From the NCBI GenBank assembly GCA_946122785.1, contig CAMGYJ010000007.1, positions 40,201,587 through 40,265,586 on the forward strand: a stretch of DNA of 64,000 nucleotides. The letters run 5' to 3'. The position numbers and the translations under genes were made by a program. Within the stretch, counting starts at the first letter, position 1. Each line of letters begins with the position of its first letter. The notes beneath the pieces were generated by a model. It saw only the letters and a list, made by a program, of their open reading frames with translations, was not told the origin of the DNA and searched no databases. Positions 20,181-31,750 of this stretch are shown here, one piece after another. The DNA comes from Linum tenue (lineage: Eukaryota > Streptophyta > Magnoliopsida > Malpighiales > Linaceae).

Positions 20181-20867
20181 CATACTGCTCTCATAGTATG
20201 ACTATGAGGCAGTCAACAAACCACCCCATGAGATGCAATACCATGGAGAATAATGACTTGTTGGAGCCCCCATACTGTGGTGAGAGGGGGTCATCAACAT
20301 ACCGGCACCCCATGATGTGAGTGGCCATCAATGTACTCCCCCATGGTATGGTTGAAGGGGGTCATCAAGCCTCCAATGAGGTGGTGGTTAGGGAGTGAAG
20401 GGTAATCAGCGCTGATGTGTTATTTGACATGGAATTTTAAATTCAATTTTCATTTATTTTTTTATGTCACTTAAAAGAATTATTATTTAATAAAAAAACT
20501 AAATTTTCTACCCACCCCTAGCCTTCTCGTCTCCTCTCATCTTCTCTCCTCTCTACTATTAACGATCCAGGCGGCACCGCCAAACCTAATTTCTCTATCC
20601 ATCCTATCCCGGCTACGACCCAAACAAAAAAAGAGAAGCGCATCGATCAAACCCATCTGATCATCAACGCACTGGGGCCACATACCCAGCAGCACCCTCC
20701 TCGCTAAGCTAGCAACCAACAATCATATCATCAATACTGCAAGTTCAGATCTACATCTCGTCATCATCCTCCAAATCGACACCTCCTACGGCGAAAAATA
20801 GGAAGAAAGCGTCGCCGCCAAAGGACTTCCATCATCGATTTAACATCCCAACCACCATCGACAAGAG
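20181..20867. other. Intergenic with degenerating repeat and CT-rich stretch
   Basis: Continues as decayed minisatellite to about 20400, then AT-rich, then a C-rich, CATC/CACC-rich segment (20515-20875) that resembles a plant 5' UTR or coding-exon composition. No domain-bearing frame is present. Confidence 0.45.
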
Positions 20868-20875
20868 CCACCACC

Positions 20876-21558
20876 CAGAGGCGGATACATGGGCCTTTAG
20901 GGGTGTCCCGGGACACCCCTAAAATTTGGGAAAACGATTATCCAACCTCCGATAATAGTTTCGTATGGATATACAAAATATAATTGGTAATCCAGGACAC
21001 CCTAACATTTGAAAAAATGATTATCTTACCCTCGATAATAGTTTGCTTATGATTAACAAAATATAAGTGGTAATCCGTGTTATTCCAACCTAGGACACTA
21101 CTATTATCAAACATATTCTAATTATGTTTCGACTCATTTGTTATTCTATTTTAAACATCATGCAACAGTAAAACGCTATTTCTTTATCCCCAACTATTTT
21201 CAATACCTAATAATTAAACTACGTACACGCTACCCTTAATTTTGAATTGATTTTATGGTTACATGGCAAGTGTTGAAAGAGTCTTTTCTACTTCGAGCTA
21301 CATTAAGAACAAGGTTAGAAATCGAATATGTGATAAGTTCGTGAAGTATTGTCTAGTAGGATATGTAGATTTTTTTTAACAGTGCAGACACAGAGTTTAT
21401 TTATATTATTTTTTCAAAATATGAAAACACATCATGAATTTTAATAAAAAATTTATACAAGTATGATATTTTTAATATATGAATTATTTAATTTATTATT
21501 TAATTAAATTTAATTTTTAAGAGGACACCCCTATGAAAATTTTCTGAATCCGCCACTG
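20876..21558. mobile_element. Non-autonomous hAT element (683 bp), TSD CCACCACC
   Basis: Ends CAGAGGCGGATA... and ...AATCCGCCACTG are inverted copies, each followed inwards by an AGGGGTGTCC/GGACACCCCT motif. The perfect 8-bp direct repeats CCACCACC lie at 20868-20875 and 21559-21566. An 8-bp TSD with CAGNGGCGGA ends fits plant hAT elements. It retains a scrap of transposase (21263-21379), so it is an internally deleted derivative rather than a de novo MITE. Confidence 0.85.
21263..21379 (+). pseudogene. hAT transposase C-terminal (dimerisation) fragment
   Basis: 38 codons read MASVERVFSTSSYIKNKVRN and then a CDKFVKYCLVGY-like stretch. This matches the S-x-E-R-x-F-S ... IK-x-x-x-R-N-R core of the hAT C-terminal dimerisation domain in plant TTF-type zinc-finger hAT transposases. 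The catalytic domain and the zinc finger are absent. It lies inside the hAT element at 20876-21558. Confidence 0.75.
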
Positions 21559-21566
21559 CCACCACC

Positions 21567-23464
21567 CCCACCCCTCGGTCCTACTCTCCGAAACCAGAAA
21601 AGGAGAGCGATTAAAGTCACGAGGGGCGATGGCATGAATGCTTGTGGATGTGGTAAATTGAATTGGATGCTTGGGCGGAGATTGAGTTGGAGGAAGGGGA
21701 AAGTGGTAAATTTAATTGTGAATTTTTCTCAGTAGTCGAGGAAGAAAGCAGGGGGAAAATGAGAAGTTTGTTTTTAATTTTTAAAATTTTCAATTTTCAA
21801 TTTTATATTTTTAAATTTTAAATTAATATCTGACATGTCAATAAAGTGGCGCTTACGTGGATGTCATGTTTTTGCCATGTCACCAAAAGTCAATATCACT
21901 TTGACTTCCGTCAGGTCAACCATTATCTATAACGGTCAACAAAAATGTCAGGATATAAATGGCACAAAACTATTATACAACATGATAGAAATGGAATATT
22001 GAATAAAATAGGACACAAGTGGCATTTTTCGGATAGTTCGGGTGTTGTAGTGGTATTAGCCCAAAATAAAATTTAGGTACTGAATTATAAGAAAAAATAA
22101 TTTTTGATACCAAAACATAATTTTGTAAAAAAGTAGTGTGTTGATTAGGACCGACCCACTGACCCGACCCGTTCCAACCCTTGAAGGTCAGACAAGGTCA
22201 AGAAAGAGACAAGGACAGGACAGGACGGGACGGGTTAGTTATACATATTGACCCTTCACGGACGGGTCAGACAAGGTCAGGGATGGGTCAGGGCAATTTT
22301 CATCCCTACAAATAAGCATAATTTCGACCAAGTCTCCTTGCATGTAGGATGAGAATGGCGGGTTTGCCTAAACCATCTCCATTCCCGCTTTCAAATATCC
22401 AAACTCATATCTGCACCATACCTATGTGGGAAAGGTTTTGCAAACCCATTCCCATAGTCGGGTGTTTCGGTTACCCATGGGTAATACCCCCGTACATGTA
22501 ACACTATAAAACCTAAAAATTTATATGTAAATTTTCAATTATAATACTAAATGCACCTACTATATTATGAAATTGACAAAGAGACAATCATTTTTAACAT
22601 GATTCAAAACATCTTATCCTAAAACATCCATTACTCTAATACATCTACTAAGTAATAACTAACTAAAATAATGTTGTCAACACGAGGGAAAAATGAAAGA
22701 GTGAATAGAGAGTTAAGGAAAAGTTAGATTTTCATTTGGGTAGTCACCCAATTACATTCCTACTATTCACTATTATTGATAGGTTACAATTTAATCAATG
22801 TACTTTTTATATGTGAAGAAATGCTCCTTATGGGGCATGTATGGATATGAGTATGGGGCAGAGATGCTAAAACCATACCCGCCCCATATCATCAAATATT
22901 TTGATGGATTTATCCATACCCGCCCCATACCCAATCAAAGTGGAGATTCCCTGCGTTGACTGGGTCGAAGACGGTCGACTACCCACAGTAATAAGTATGA
23001 TTGCCTTCCCTACTTGCATGTTGTCTTTGAATTTCTTAACTTGACTTCTTGTAATTGAATCTTGACTTCATACCTCCTACACCAAATTTGAAATTGGATT
23101 TGTTTGATTATTAACATTGATGTCCTCATCGAGACTCATAATCATCAATCATCGTGCTTCACTTATTGATTTTTTGTTCATCTATTATCCTTATAAAAAT
23201 ATGGTCATCAATTTATCTTTATGTACCAACATCATTCACCACATTGATGGGACTATTTGGCCCAATTGTATCAAAATAAAAGAATTAGGTCAAATAGTCT
23301 CATTTGACTGACCGATACAAAATGATAATGCAATAATAAGAAGAGAACATTTGAAATGTATCATTTTGCTTATTTTTGAATTGATAGTGAAGGAGCAAAT
23401 ATAGTAAAATGATGTATTTTTATTAAACAATTGTGACATAATTGGGTCAAATTAACACTACCTG
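21567..23464. other. Intergenic, repeat debris
   Basis: AT-rich. At about 22155-22310 a GACCCG/GACGGGTCAG-rich stretch ends TTTTCATCCCTA, resembling the end of a hAT-type MITE whose other end I cannot place. At 22350-22970 CCCGCCCCATACCC motifs suggest another decayed MITE. No ORF with a known domain. Confidence 0.45.
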
Positions 23465-23472
23465 CTGACTAC

Positions 23473-24109
23473 TAGTGGCGGACACAAGTGTATGTCTGAA
23501 AATTTTGCGAGAGGCCTGCATTTTTTCTGTACAAAAATTTTTAATTTGGGACCTTCGACACACCTTTGGTAGTTGTCACCGATACACTTTATAATGCTAC
23601 GATAAATTTATTGTTATAAAGTTACTTTAATATGTAAATATCAAGTTTGTCAATCCCGGTCGAGCATGCTGGTTGAGGAGTGGTTGTTCGATCGGTTTAG
23701 CTTGGATATATGAAAAATGTATTATATAGTTCATACATTTATAAGTTATATAAAATCTCATCTAACATATGGTAATAACATATAACATTGCACCAAAATA
23801 ATAGTTTGTACTTGGATTCCAACTTATAGTGACAATTCAAACACACGCATATAACATCAATATTCAAACGTTCAGCTTAGAATTCTAAAGGAAAAGAGGG
23901 GTAATGTGCAGACCAAAGAGAAAAACAATGTCGTGTGACCTCCAGAATAATTACAAATATTTGAGAATATGAATAAATCGTCATGATTTGTTGTAAAAGA
24001 TAAGAACATTTAAACTTTATGAATTAATTATTTAATAAATTTTAATTAAATGTTTTAATTTAATTTGGTCGACAACACACCTATACAAAAAATATTGGAT
24101 CTGTCACTG
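23473..24109. mobile_element. Non-autonomous hAT element (637 bp), TSD CTGACTAC
   Basis: Left end TAGTGGCGGACAC and right end GGATCTGTCACTG are imperfect inverted copies related to the ends of the 20876 element. Perfect 8-bp repeats CTGACTAC flank it (23465-23472 and 24110-24117). There is no coding capacity. It sits within 100 bp of the LINE at 24197, so this site upstream of the B3 genes was hit twice. Confidence 0.8.
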
Positions 24110-24183
24110 CTGACTACGATTAAAAATAAAAGTTACATACGGGCTAGGACCATATTCGCACAAAACTCCTGGATTCCACCACT

Positions 24184-24196
24184 AATCCTTAGATTT
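24184..24196. repeat. 13-bp TSD of the LINE, left copy
   Basis: AATCCTTAGATTT, repeated exactly at 30933-30945 after the 3' end of the LINE. Length and A/T-rich context are normal for target-primed integration. Confidence 0.8.
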
Positions 24197-24784
24197 AAAA
24201 AAAAAATCTCTCTCTCTCTAACAGTCATTTTCTCTGAACCTTCTAACTGTTCCTTTTTCGTCCCCTTGGTTGGGACTCTTCTAGCTCTTACAGAGAGATT
24301 ACAGGAGAATCACACAGCTGTTTGCAAAGATCATCTCGATATAGTGTCAATCAAGAGGGGGAAAGAGACTGCTATGCTCCAATAGTAAAGATTCGGGTCG
24401 AGACTAGAAAACACAGGGGATACTCTGCTATTGATATTAAGAAAGGGGCTGTTTGGAAACCACCGGACTGGTGGTGGTGTTGGTTCTCCTGTCAAAATAA
24501 GAAGAAGAATAGAAGGGAAGAAGAAGATAGAGGGTCCAAAAAGCTGATCTATGAGCAATACTCTACTATTCGAGAACAGAGGAGGAAGCCCATTGAGCCA
24601 ACAGCCCCTGTCGAAAAAACAGAGCAGATTTAAACTCAGTCAACAGAAGAATAATGAAGGCATGGAAAGAAAGGGTACCTACCACCATCATGAGGGGAGC
24701 GAGACTCAACTACCTAGCAAAGTCCATAAAGAGGAAAGAGCAAAAAGAGGAAGACAGATTGCTCCCAAAACAGACCCCATGGCA

Positions 24785-25565
24785 GTCAAATCGCGTATTA
24801 AAACGTAACGTTTTTACGTATCCAAGCCACTAAAACGTTTCAGTTTCTACCTAAAGTCGCTTAGTCACAAAAACTGGTAAAACATGGGTCAAATCGGTAA
24901 AATTATTTAAAATTGGTAAAATCGCGATTCTGAAGCGTTTTTATACGATTTTGATCATCTCATAAAAATGTGCTAATTGGCCCAAAATGATGTAATTTTG
25001 GAGACATATCAGCAAAAAATAGAAAATGGAAACATGATTCATCGCTCGTTCTACAACTAGTGTCGAGATAGGGGCTTCACATTAGGTTGAAAAGACACCT
25101 AATGGTATTCTCAATAGCCGCTAACCTTCTACCAGTCTTCTCCCTTAATCTTCACCTGTGACTATTACTTGGGTTACAATAAAAGTTTATGGGTAATTGA
25201 TAGTAAGTAATTATGTAAACTCAAACCAGCTTATGAGAATTTGAATTCTCAAGCTCGTTTACGTGTTACGATCTACGTTTATGAGCTTATTATTAAAATG
25301 TTATGCGCTTTCTCTACTTTTGAGTCAACACAAATTAGTTTATGTGTTAGATATTACATTTTAATTATGAATTTCATGTAGTTAATCACTTATCTAAAAT
25401 CTATACACTCACATTTTACATACTATATGTTGTACTTAACATAGTTTAGCTATTTTAGAGGGTGCGTCAAAAACTTACGCTTTTACGCTTTGATTCTACG
25501 TTTTACGATTTTACCCATTTCTCGCTTCTAGGTAGAATCGCGCTTTTAACTGCATTGACACACCC
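24785..25565. other. Unassigned insertion-like stretch within the LINE 5' region
   Basis: AT-rich and coding-free, with AAAACG, ACGTTTT and TTTTACGATTTTA motifs at both ends in opposite orientation (about 24795-24960 and 25470-25550), including GCAGTCAAATCGCG against CGCGCTTTTAACTGC. This suggests a TIR element, but no clear TSD is found. Confidence 0.4.
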
Positions 25566-25659
25566 TAAACAGAAAGAGATTTGCTACCTACTTGCTTTTC
25601 TTCCTTCCTCTGTAAAAAACACAAACCTGTTCAAATTGGAAAATCCCTCTTTGTGGCCA

Positions 25660-26916
25660 ATGGATACAAACAACATTGCTCTAAATGAGCTGAGGAACGC
25701 TGGTGGAATCATCGCATCGTCCTCAAGAGGAAGAGGTGGGCTCCCGAATCTGACTATAACAGGGGGCCGAGGAATATATATGCTGTTGGGGAGGATGCTG
25801 ACAGAGAACAAGGTAGCTTTGTCAAAAGCTGCAGGAGCTGCCCGCTATGCGTGGGGAGGATATGGAGAGGTGAATGTTCAACCAACTAACACTCAAAACA
25901 TCTTCATATTCACCTTTAACAACGCTGAAGTCAGAGAAAGGATTTGGAGAGAAAGACCATGGAGCTTATCAAATACTCAGACGACAATCGAAAAATACAG
26001 TGGAAGAGGGAAGCCAGAAGAGTTACCGATGGAGAAGCTTGCAATTTGAGTGTAAATCCATGGTATGCACCAGAATCAAAGGAATGAAAACAACATGGTG
26101 GTCATAGGAACCCACTACTTTGCAAGCTTCCTTGACCTTGATAGAGCAAGCTTGGAATTTACTGAATATAGGAGATTTTTTAGGATACTGGTGGAGGTGG
26201 ATCTCAGGGAGCCGATTCTGACAGGATTCGACTTTCCATTCACAGATGAAGCAACAGGGGTGGATTACTGTGAGGTGATCGACTTCAAATACGAAAGGTT
26301 AGTTGAGCTGTGCTACTTTTGTGGGCGAATCGGCCATAACTAGCCAACTTGTTGGAGGATGGACGAGGAAAGGAGGAGGAATGGGGTGGCGTATCTGTCT
26401 GAGGTTTACACTTCATCTCTCAAGGTTGGAATTGATTCTCCCCATATAATGGGTAACGTGAGAAACAACAGAGAGGGGGAGAGATCGTAAAGCTCAACGG
26501 GGGGAAGGGACAAAGCAGGGTCAGGTGATTTGTATCAGAGGAGGGAGGAAGGTGACGGAGCACTGTCGTTGGGGGAAGGTAGTCAATCGGGTGGGAACCC
26601 ACAAGTTCCCCCTGGTTTCACAATCAGAAGAAAAGGGCAGGTCTTACAGAATAGAGAGGAACAGGAGAATCAAGGGAGACAGAGAGGGAGGTATGGAGAA
26701 GAAATGGGAGCCAAGAATCTCAATCTTGAGATGGAAAGAACGGCAGAGGCAATGGAGGGAGGTCTGTGTTTGGAAGAGGAAGGGTGGCTGGGTGGTGGCG
26801 CCGATAAGGAAGAAGAGGAGGTGGAGATGGGGCTAACCCTTGGGCCGAGGAAGCAAGTGAAAGCGGACCATGCAGGTTTTGAGGGAGGCCCAAGTGAAAT
26901 CTCTTTACCAACATGA
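25660..26916 (+). pseudogene. LINE ORF1 (DUF4283 + zinc knuckle), broken
   Basis: Starts MDTNNIALNELRNAGG; residues to 26049 carry the DUF4283 core (NIFIFTFNNAEVRERIWRER, then a PWSL box). The frame is then disturbed between 26040 and 26110. It resumes with FPFTDEATGVDYCEVIDFKY and the knuckle CYFCGRIGHN-stop-PTC, where a TAG replaces a knuckle-spacing codon at 26341. A Glu/Gly/Arg-rich tail runs to 26916. RNA-binding role as in other plant LINEs; not functional here. Confidence 0.7.
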
Positions 26917-27185
26917 TCAACAAGCCTTTGAGGAGGAGATGGGCTGAAAATTTTTAAAAAAAGATGGGTCAAGCTAGCAATGAAAGGCCCAGAGGTGAGA
27001 TGGGGGAGGGAGCAACTGCTCTCTTGGGCCCAGCTGATGGTATTTTCATGGGAGGGCCTGGAGGGGGAAAAAATATTAAAGGTCAAGCCTCATTCCAGCA
27101 GCAAATCAAAGGAGAATTACTAGGATGGGGAGCAAGGAAGGGATACAAGGGCAGCGGTGGTTCGCCAGAAGCCACCTCTTCAGGA

Positions 27186-28145
27186 ATGAGTATTGTAAGT
27201 TGGAATTGTAGGGGATTTGGCCCACCCCTTACAAGAAGTTATGCAAAGCTTCTTTGTCGATGCTTAGGCCCTTCTATTGTTTTTCTGATGGAGACTAGCA
27301 AGAACGAGGCCTCCATGGAAGAAAAAAGAAGAAGTCTCAAAATTTTCCCCAATAGAGAGTATGTTGAACCGGTTAACTCTTCTAGGGGGGTTGCTTTGTG
27401 GTGGAAAGCGGGTATTAGTATTAGTGTGTTAAGTAGTGATAGCTACTATATGGATGTTAGTATATATATGGGTAGAAAGTTTTTTTGTACTTTTGTTCAT
27501 GCACCCTCTACCGCTGTCAGTAGAAGGGAATTTTGGGAGCACCTGAGCTCTCTCTGGAGTAGTAGGGATGACAGTTGGGTTATTGTAGGGGATTTCAATG
27601 CTGCAATCTATGAAAATAAAAAAGAGGGTAGATGTCCTCTTAGGTACGAGAATATTGAACCTTTCAAAAGGTTCATATTCCATAACGCTCTGATCGATCT
27701 AGGTTTCAAAGGGGAACCCTTCACTTGGACCAACAAGCAAACATGCCATAATACGACGAGAGTAAGATTGAGCAGAGTGTCGTGCTCAACTTCTTGGAGC
27801 GCTCTTTTAAGAGAAGCTGTGGTTTTACATGAAAAAATGGTGGAATCGGACCATTGCCCAATCAGATTGGAACTCCATTTTAGAGAGAATAGGAGAAAGA
27901 ATACTCCCTTTAGAGTTGATGAAAGATGGTTGGATAAAGAAGAATGCAAGGAGATTGTGGTTCGGGCATGGGACCCGGGAGGCCAATCATCGAACCAACT
28001 TACTAAGTGTGAACGTGATCTCAAGGAGTGCTCAAAGGATTTCCATAGAAACAGTTCCCAAAGAGAGAGGGAAATTCACGATCGAATTGAACAGCTTCAG
28101 CGTCCTCCAAGAACACAAGAAAGGGTGGAGGAGGAGAAGACATAA
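27186..28145 (+). pseudogene. LINE ORF2: APE-type endonuclease
   Basis: The open frame begins upstream at 26964; I place the ORF2 start at MSIVSWNCRGFG (27186). Visible endonuclease motifs: SWNCRG, FLMETS (Glu), VGDFNA (Asp/Asn) and the C-terminal SDHCPI (Asp-His). These are the complete catalytic set. The frame ends at 28145, before the RT. The TWTN(K) region and the linker look normal, so this domain by itself is little damaged. Confidence 0.75.
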
Positions 28146-28384
28146 GGATGGATGAGGAAGCATACTGGAACCAGTGCTCAAGAGTGAATTGGCTGTAAAA
28201 AGGTGACCAAAATACTTCATTTTTCCATTCTAGCACGGTTCATAGAAGACATAAGAACAGAATCCTTAGATTAAAGGACGAAGGGGTTGAATGGGTAGAG
28301 GACGAGAATAGACTTAAAGGTATCTCCCTTGATTTCTATAAAGACCTTTTTAGAGCCAAAAACCCTTTCCCCTCAAACTACCTT

Positions 28385-29587
28385 TTGGATGGTTTCCCTA
28401 GTAAAGTCTCTCCCAAGATTAATGAAGAGCTTTGTGACCCTGTTTCAAATGAGGAGATTAGGAGAGTTGTCTTCTCGTTGGGAGCAAAAAAATCTCCAGG
28501 TCCGGATGGATTCTCTGGGCGCTTCTACCGTCGTTTCTGGGGCATTATTGGAGAAACTCTGAGTCGAGAGATTAAGATGTTCTTCGATTCTGCCAGCATG
28601 CTAGAGGGATGGAATGATACGCATATTGTTATGATCCCAAAGGTGGACCACCCTGAAGTGATCAATCCCTATCAGCTGCTGTAATTTTCGATATAAAATT
28701 ATATCCAAGATTATGGCAACTTGCCTCAAGAAATGGATACCTGATCTAGTCTCGGAGCTACAAACGGCTTTCATAGGAGGGAGGCTAATCCAGGATAACA
28801 TCATTATCGTTCACGAGGCTCTGCATCACTTCAAGAACCACAAGAGAGGGGGGAGAAGGGATATGATGCTTAAGTTGGATATGAAAAAATCCTGGAGCTT
28901 ATCAATGACTATTGAGCAATCACGGGGACAAGAAGTGAATATAAAAAAATCATCAATCTTCTTCAGTGCAAATGTTCCTAATGATGAGAGAGCAGCTATC
29001 ATTACACATCTAGGATTTGCCTCAACGAACTGTCACTCAAAAATATCGGCGGGGGGGGGGGGGGGGGGGGGGGGGCGACTGAGTGGGGTAATTCGAAGAA
29101 GGAGACCTTTAGCTTCCTTATCCAAAGAATGGAGAAGATGGAGGAAGCTTGGAAAAGTCTTCTGCTCTCTCATGGGGGAAAAGAGATTCTGCTCAAAGCC
29201 ATGATTCAATCTATCCCTTCCTACATCATGTATCTTTTCCACCTCCCAATGACTCTTACCAAGAAGATGGATGCACTCCTTGCCAATTTTTTCTGGTCAG
29301 GGTCAATGCAGAAAAGCAGTTTGCACTGGTGTAGAAAGGAGGTTCTATGTGCTCCGAAAAGTGAAGGGGGACTGGGTTTCCGAAGCTTCAAAGATTTCAA
29401 CATGGCCATTTTGGCGAAACAAGCTTGGCGACTACTCACGTCATCCGACTCACTCTGGAGCCGCCTCCTTAAGGGCCTTTATTTCCCGAGAGGAGATTTC
29501 ATGAGCGCAAAAAAGGGTAGTCGATCCTATTGGATTTGGGCGAGTCTCTGGGAGGCAAAAAAAAGTCTTGAATATAGGAGCAATTAA
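28385..29587 (+). pseudogene. LINE reverse transcriptase remnants, core deleted
   Basis: 28385-28681 carries SLGAKKSPGPDGFSGRFYRRFW (28475 on), the RT fingers motif. 28713-28895 carries LQTAFIGGRLIQDNI and MMLKLDMKK, the first catalytic Asp region. Directly after, the text jumps to EVNIKKSSIFFS, so about 150 residues including the FADD catalytic pair are missing. A G25 tract (29051-29075) follows. 29129-29587 carries the LFHLPMTLTKKMD and LHWCRKEVLCAPKSEGGLGF thumb region. No polymerase activity is possible. Confidence 0.75.
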
Positions 29588-29927
29588 GGTAATTGGCTCA
29601 GGAGAGGAGACTTGGGTGAACCAAGACCCTTGGATTCCCAATCTTAAAAACTTCATCATTCGAAGCGGGCCCCAACAACAATTGAAGGTTAGGGATTGGA
29701 TTAATCCAGAGAACAGAAGTTGGGACACGAATACTATTTCAGGGTCATGTTTCCAAGGTAGAATTGGATGCGATTGTGAGGATTCCGATAGGGAAGGAAG
29801 GAGCCAAAGACTTCTGGGCGTGGAGTCTTTCTAAAGAAGGAATGTTCTCGGTAAAGACGGCTTACCACGCTTTTCACAAAAAAAATACAAACTTTCAACA
29901 AATGGAAGTGCTGACAAATGGAAATGG

Positions 29928-30867
29928 ATGTGGGGACTGAACCTCCCACCTAAGCTCAAATTCTTCATCTGGAGGTGTTCAAGAAATGGGTTGGCAACGA
30001 AAGCGAGGCTTTATCACAGGAAATGTGCCCCTAACCCGAATTGTCAAGTTTGCAATAACCCAAATGAATCCCTCTTGCACTGCCTTTTCTACTGCCCTCA
30101 TGCCAGTGAAGCTTGAAGCTCTATCTTCCCTTCTCTTCCTCTTCCTCCCCAGGATTCTTCTTTCTTTGATTGGATCTGGGACATCAAGGATGCTATTTCT
30201 CAAGAAGCCTTGATCCATATCGTGTTCCTTTGCTGGAATATATGGAAGGCTATAAATGAGTGTACTTTCAAGAATAGAGTTCCTTGGCCCCCTAACGTCT
30301 GTTTGCAAACCTATAGAGAACGCACTGAATGGAGTTCCTTCCCGAGGCCCCCATCTTCAAATGATGCCTCTCCTACTCAGCTCAGGGGAAACCATACCTC
30401 TACGAATCCCCTGCCAAATAATCACCCTTTGATGATTCACTGTGATGGGTCGTTCATTAGCGACTCCCAGTCGGCGGCTTATGGTGTTGTGACTTCTAAC
30501 CACCATGGACAAGTGAGTGATGGATGAGTTGAGACCCTTCTTTGTTCCATCCCCGATTGAAGCGGAAGCGAAGGCCCTCTTGGAAGGTATCAAATTAGCA
30601 CAAGAATATGGAACGGAATGCACGGTCTTTTCTGACTGTCAGGTTCTGGTGAAAGCCTTGGAAAAAGATTATTCGGGATGGCCATGGCGGTGTGTGGCCT
30701 GGATTGGCTCGATGATCAACATCCTTAGGAATAACCCGTCCATTAAAGTCAATAAGGTGCCGAGAGCGTTGAATGTCAGAGCCAATTGGGTAGCACGTTC
30801 TAAAGCTGGATCTACTCTACCTGTTGACTGGATTAGTATTCTTGATCTAATTTCTGATCTTCTGTAA
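29928..30867 (+). pseudogene. LINE zf-RVT and RNase H domains
   Basis: 29928-30116: LPPKLKFFIWR and CQVCNNPNESLLHCLFYC, the zf-RVT zinc-binding region. 30430-30867: RNase H (RVT_3) with Asp in IHCDGSF, Glu in SPIEAEAKALLEG and Asp in FSDCQVLVKAL, ending close to the 3' end of the element. A frameshift near 30520 separates the first Asp from the rest. Confidence 0.75.
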
Positions 30868-30945
30868 GAATGTAATCGGAGTTTCACGATTATTTCGATA
30901 GTGGAATAAAAGATGGAATTATCGTAAAATAAAATCCTTAGATTT

Positions 30946-31408
30946 GTAGGTTCTCTACAAAGTAAAAAGGACCACAGTGATCTAGCTAGCTGGGCAGGGA
31001 CGTACCTGAAGCAGGTCTGACCAGACCTGAGGCTGAAAGAGAGTAGGTGGGCCCCATCCCCTCCTTACGAGAAAAAAGCCAACGCCATTTTCTTTTTTAC
31101 TTTCTCATTTCTTTTCCGTTTCCGTTTTCTTGGCTCATTCCACTTCCATTCCTTTTCACCTTTCCCTCTAGTAGGTGTCAAACTGTCAAAGTTTTACACT
31201 TATCAATGACCAGACCAGACCCAGCTTGCAATAAAAATCTAACCCTCCCCTGCCATTATTCTCCTTTCCTCTCTTCTTATGCAAGAGACAACAGCATCAC
31301 TACTAGCTGCTGCTCCTAAGCTACTTATTAGCTTCAGGAAAAAAAAACCAGAAACACAAAACAGATAAAGAACGAAGCTTCCCCCCCCCCCCCCCTGTGT
31401 TTGTTTCC
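30946..31408 (+). promoter_or_regulatory. Upstream region of the first B3 gene
   Basis: 463 bp between the LINE TSD and the ATG at 31409. C/T-rich (CTTTTCCGTTTCCGTTTTC) with a C16 tract at 31381-31396, just 12 bp before the start codon. No clear TATA box. The LINE sits directly upstream, so the native distal promoter is displaced by 6.7 kb. Confidence 0.45.
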
Positions 31409-31713
31409 ATGGATGCTGCGGACGAACCCATCTCTCCTACTCCTTCCGATCAGCTTCCCCTCAACCAGCACATCTCCATGTATCCCCACTTCAAGGTACT
31501 TTCCTTTTTTTTTCCTCTTTTGCATGTTTCCCCAGGAAGGTGTTTGATCTCTGAGAAAATCTGTCTGGGTTGTCTTCCGTTCAGGTTAATAGAAGGAAGT
31601 CGCGTGGCTCCAGGATGAAGCCTAGCCAGATCCACCACCGCCAATCACCTGACCAACCTGACTCCAACTCTCAACTCGTAAGATTCTTTTTCTTAACCCT
31701 ATTTCGGTTTCCT

Positions 31714-31750
<37 letters not shown>

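Larger units (their letters stand above)
24197..30932 (+). mobile_element. L1-type LINE (6.7 kb) upstream of the B3 genes
   Basis: Order: 5' region with (TC)n near 24207, ORF1 (DUF4283, zinc knuckle), ORF2 endonuclease, reverse transcriptase, zf-RVT, RNase H, short A-rich 3' end (GTAAAATAAA), bounded by a 13-bp TSD. Stops and frameshifts occur throughout. The central RT block with the catalytic Asp pair is deleted and a G25 tract (29051-29075) lies near the junction. A stretch at about 24790-25560 rich in AAAACG/CGTTTT motifs looks like a later insertion in the 5' part, ends unresolved. The copy is dead. It is a full-length insertion, which is uncommon for LINEs. Confidence 0.85.

Noticed and set aside
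22130..22310. hAT MITE with GACCCG repeats
   Set aside because: One TAGGGATG-type end is visible (22308) but no matching opposite end or 8-bp duplication, so not called as an element.
24785..25565. TIR transposon inside the LINE
   Set aside because: Inverted GCAGT(C/T)AAA...CGCG ends are suggestive, but no TSD is found and the ends are unequal; kept only as an unassigned stretch.
25900..26049. Independent host gene at 25462-26049
   Set aside because: The frame is the DUF4283 part of the LINE ORF1 and is followed in order by the zinc knuckle and ORF2.
26670..27086. 138-codon reverse-strand ORF over the LINE ORF1 tail
   Set aside because: It is the mirror of a purine-rich, Glu/Gly-coding region and has no domain; the forward frame explains the sequence.
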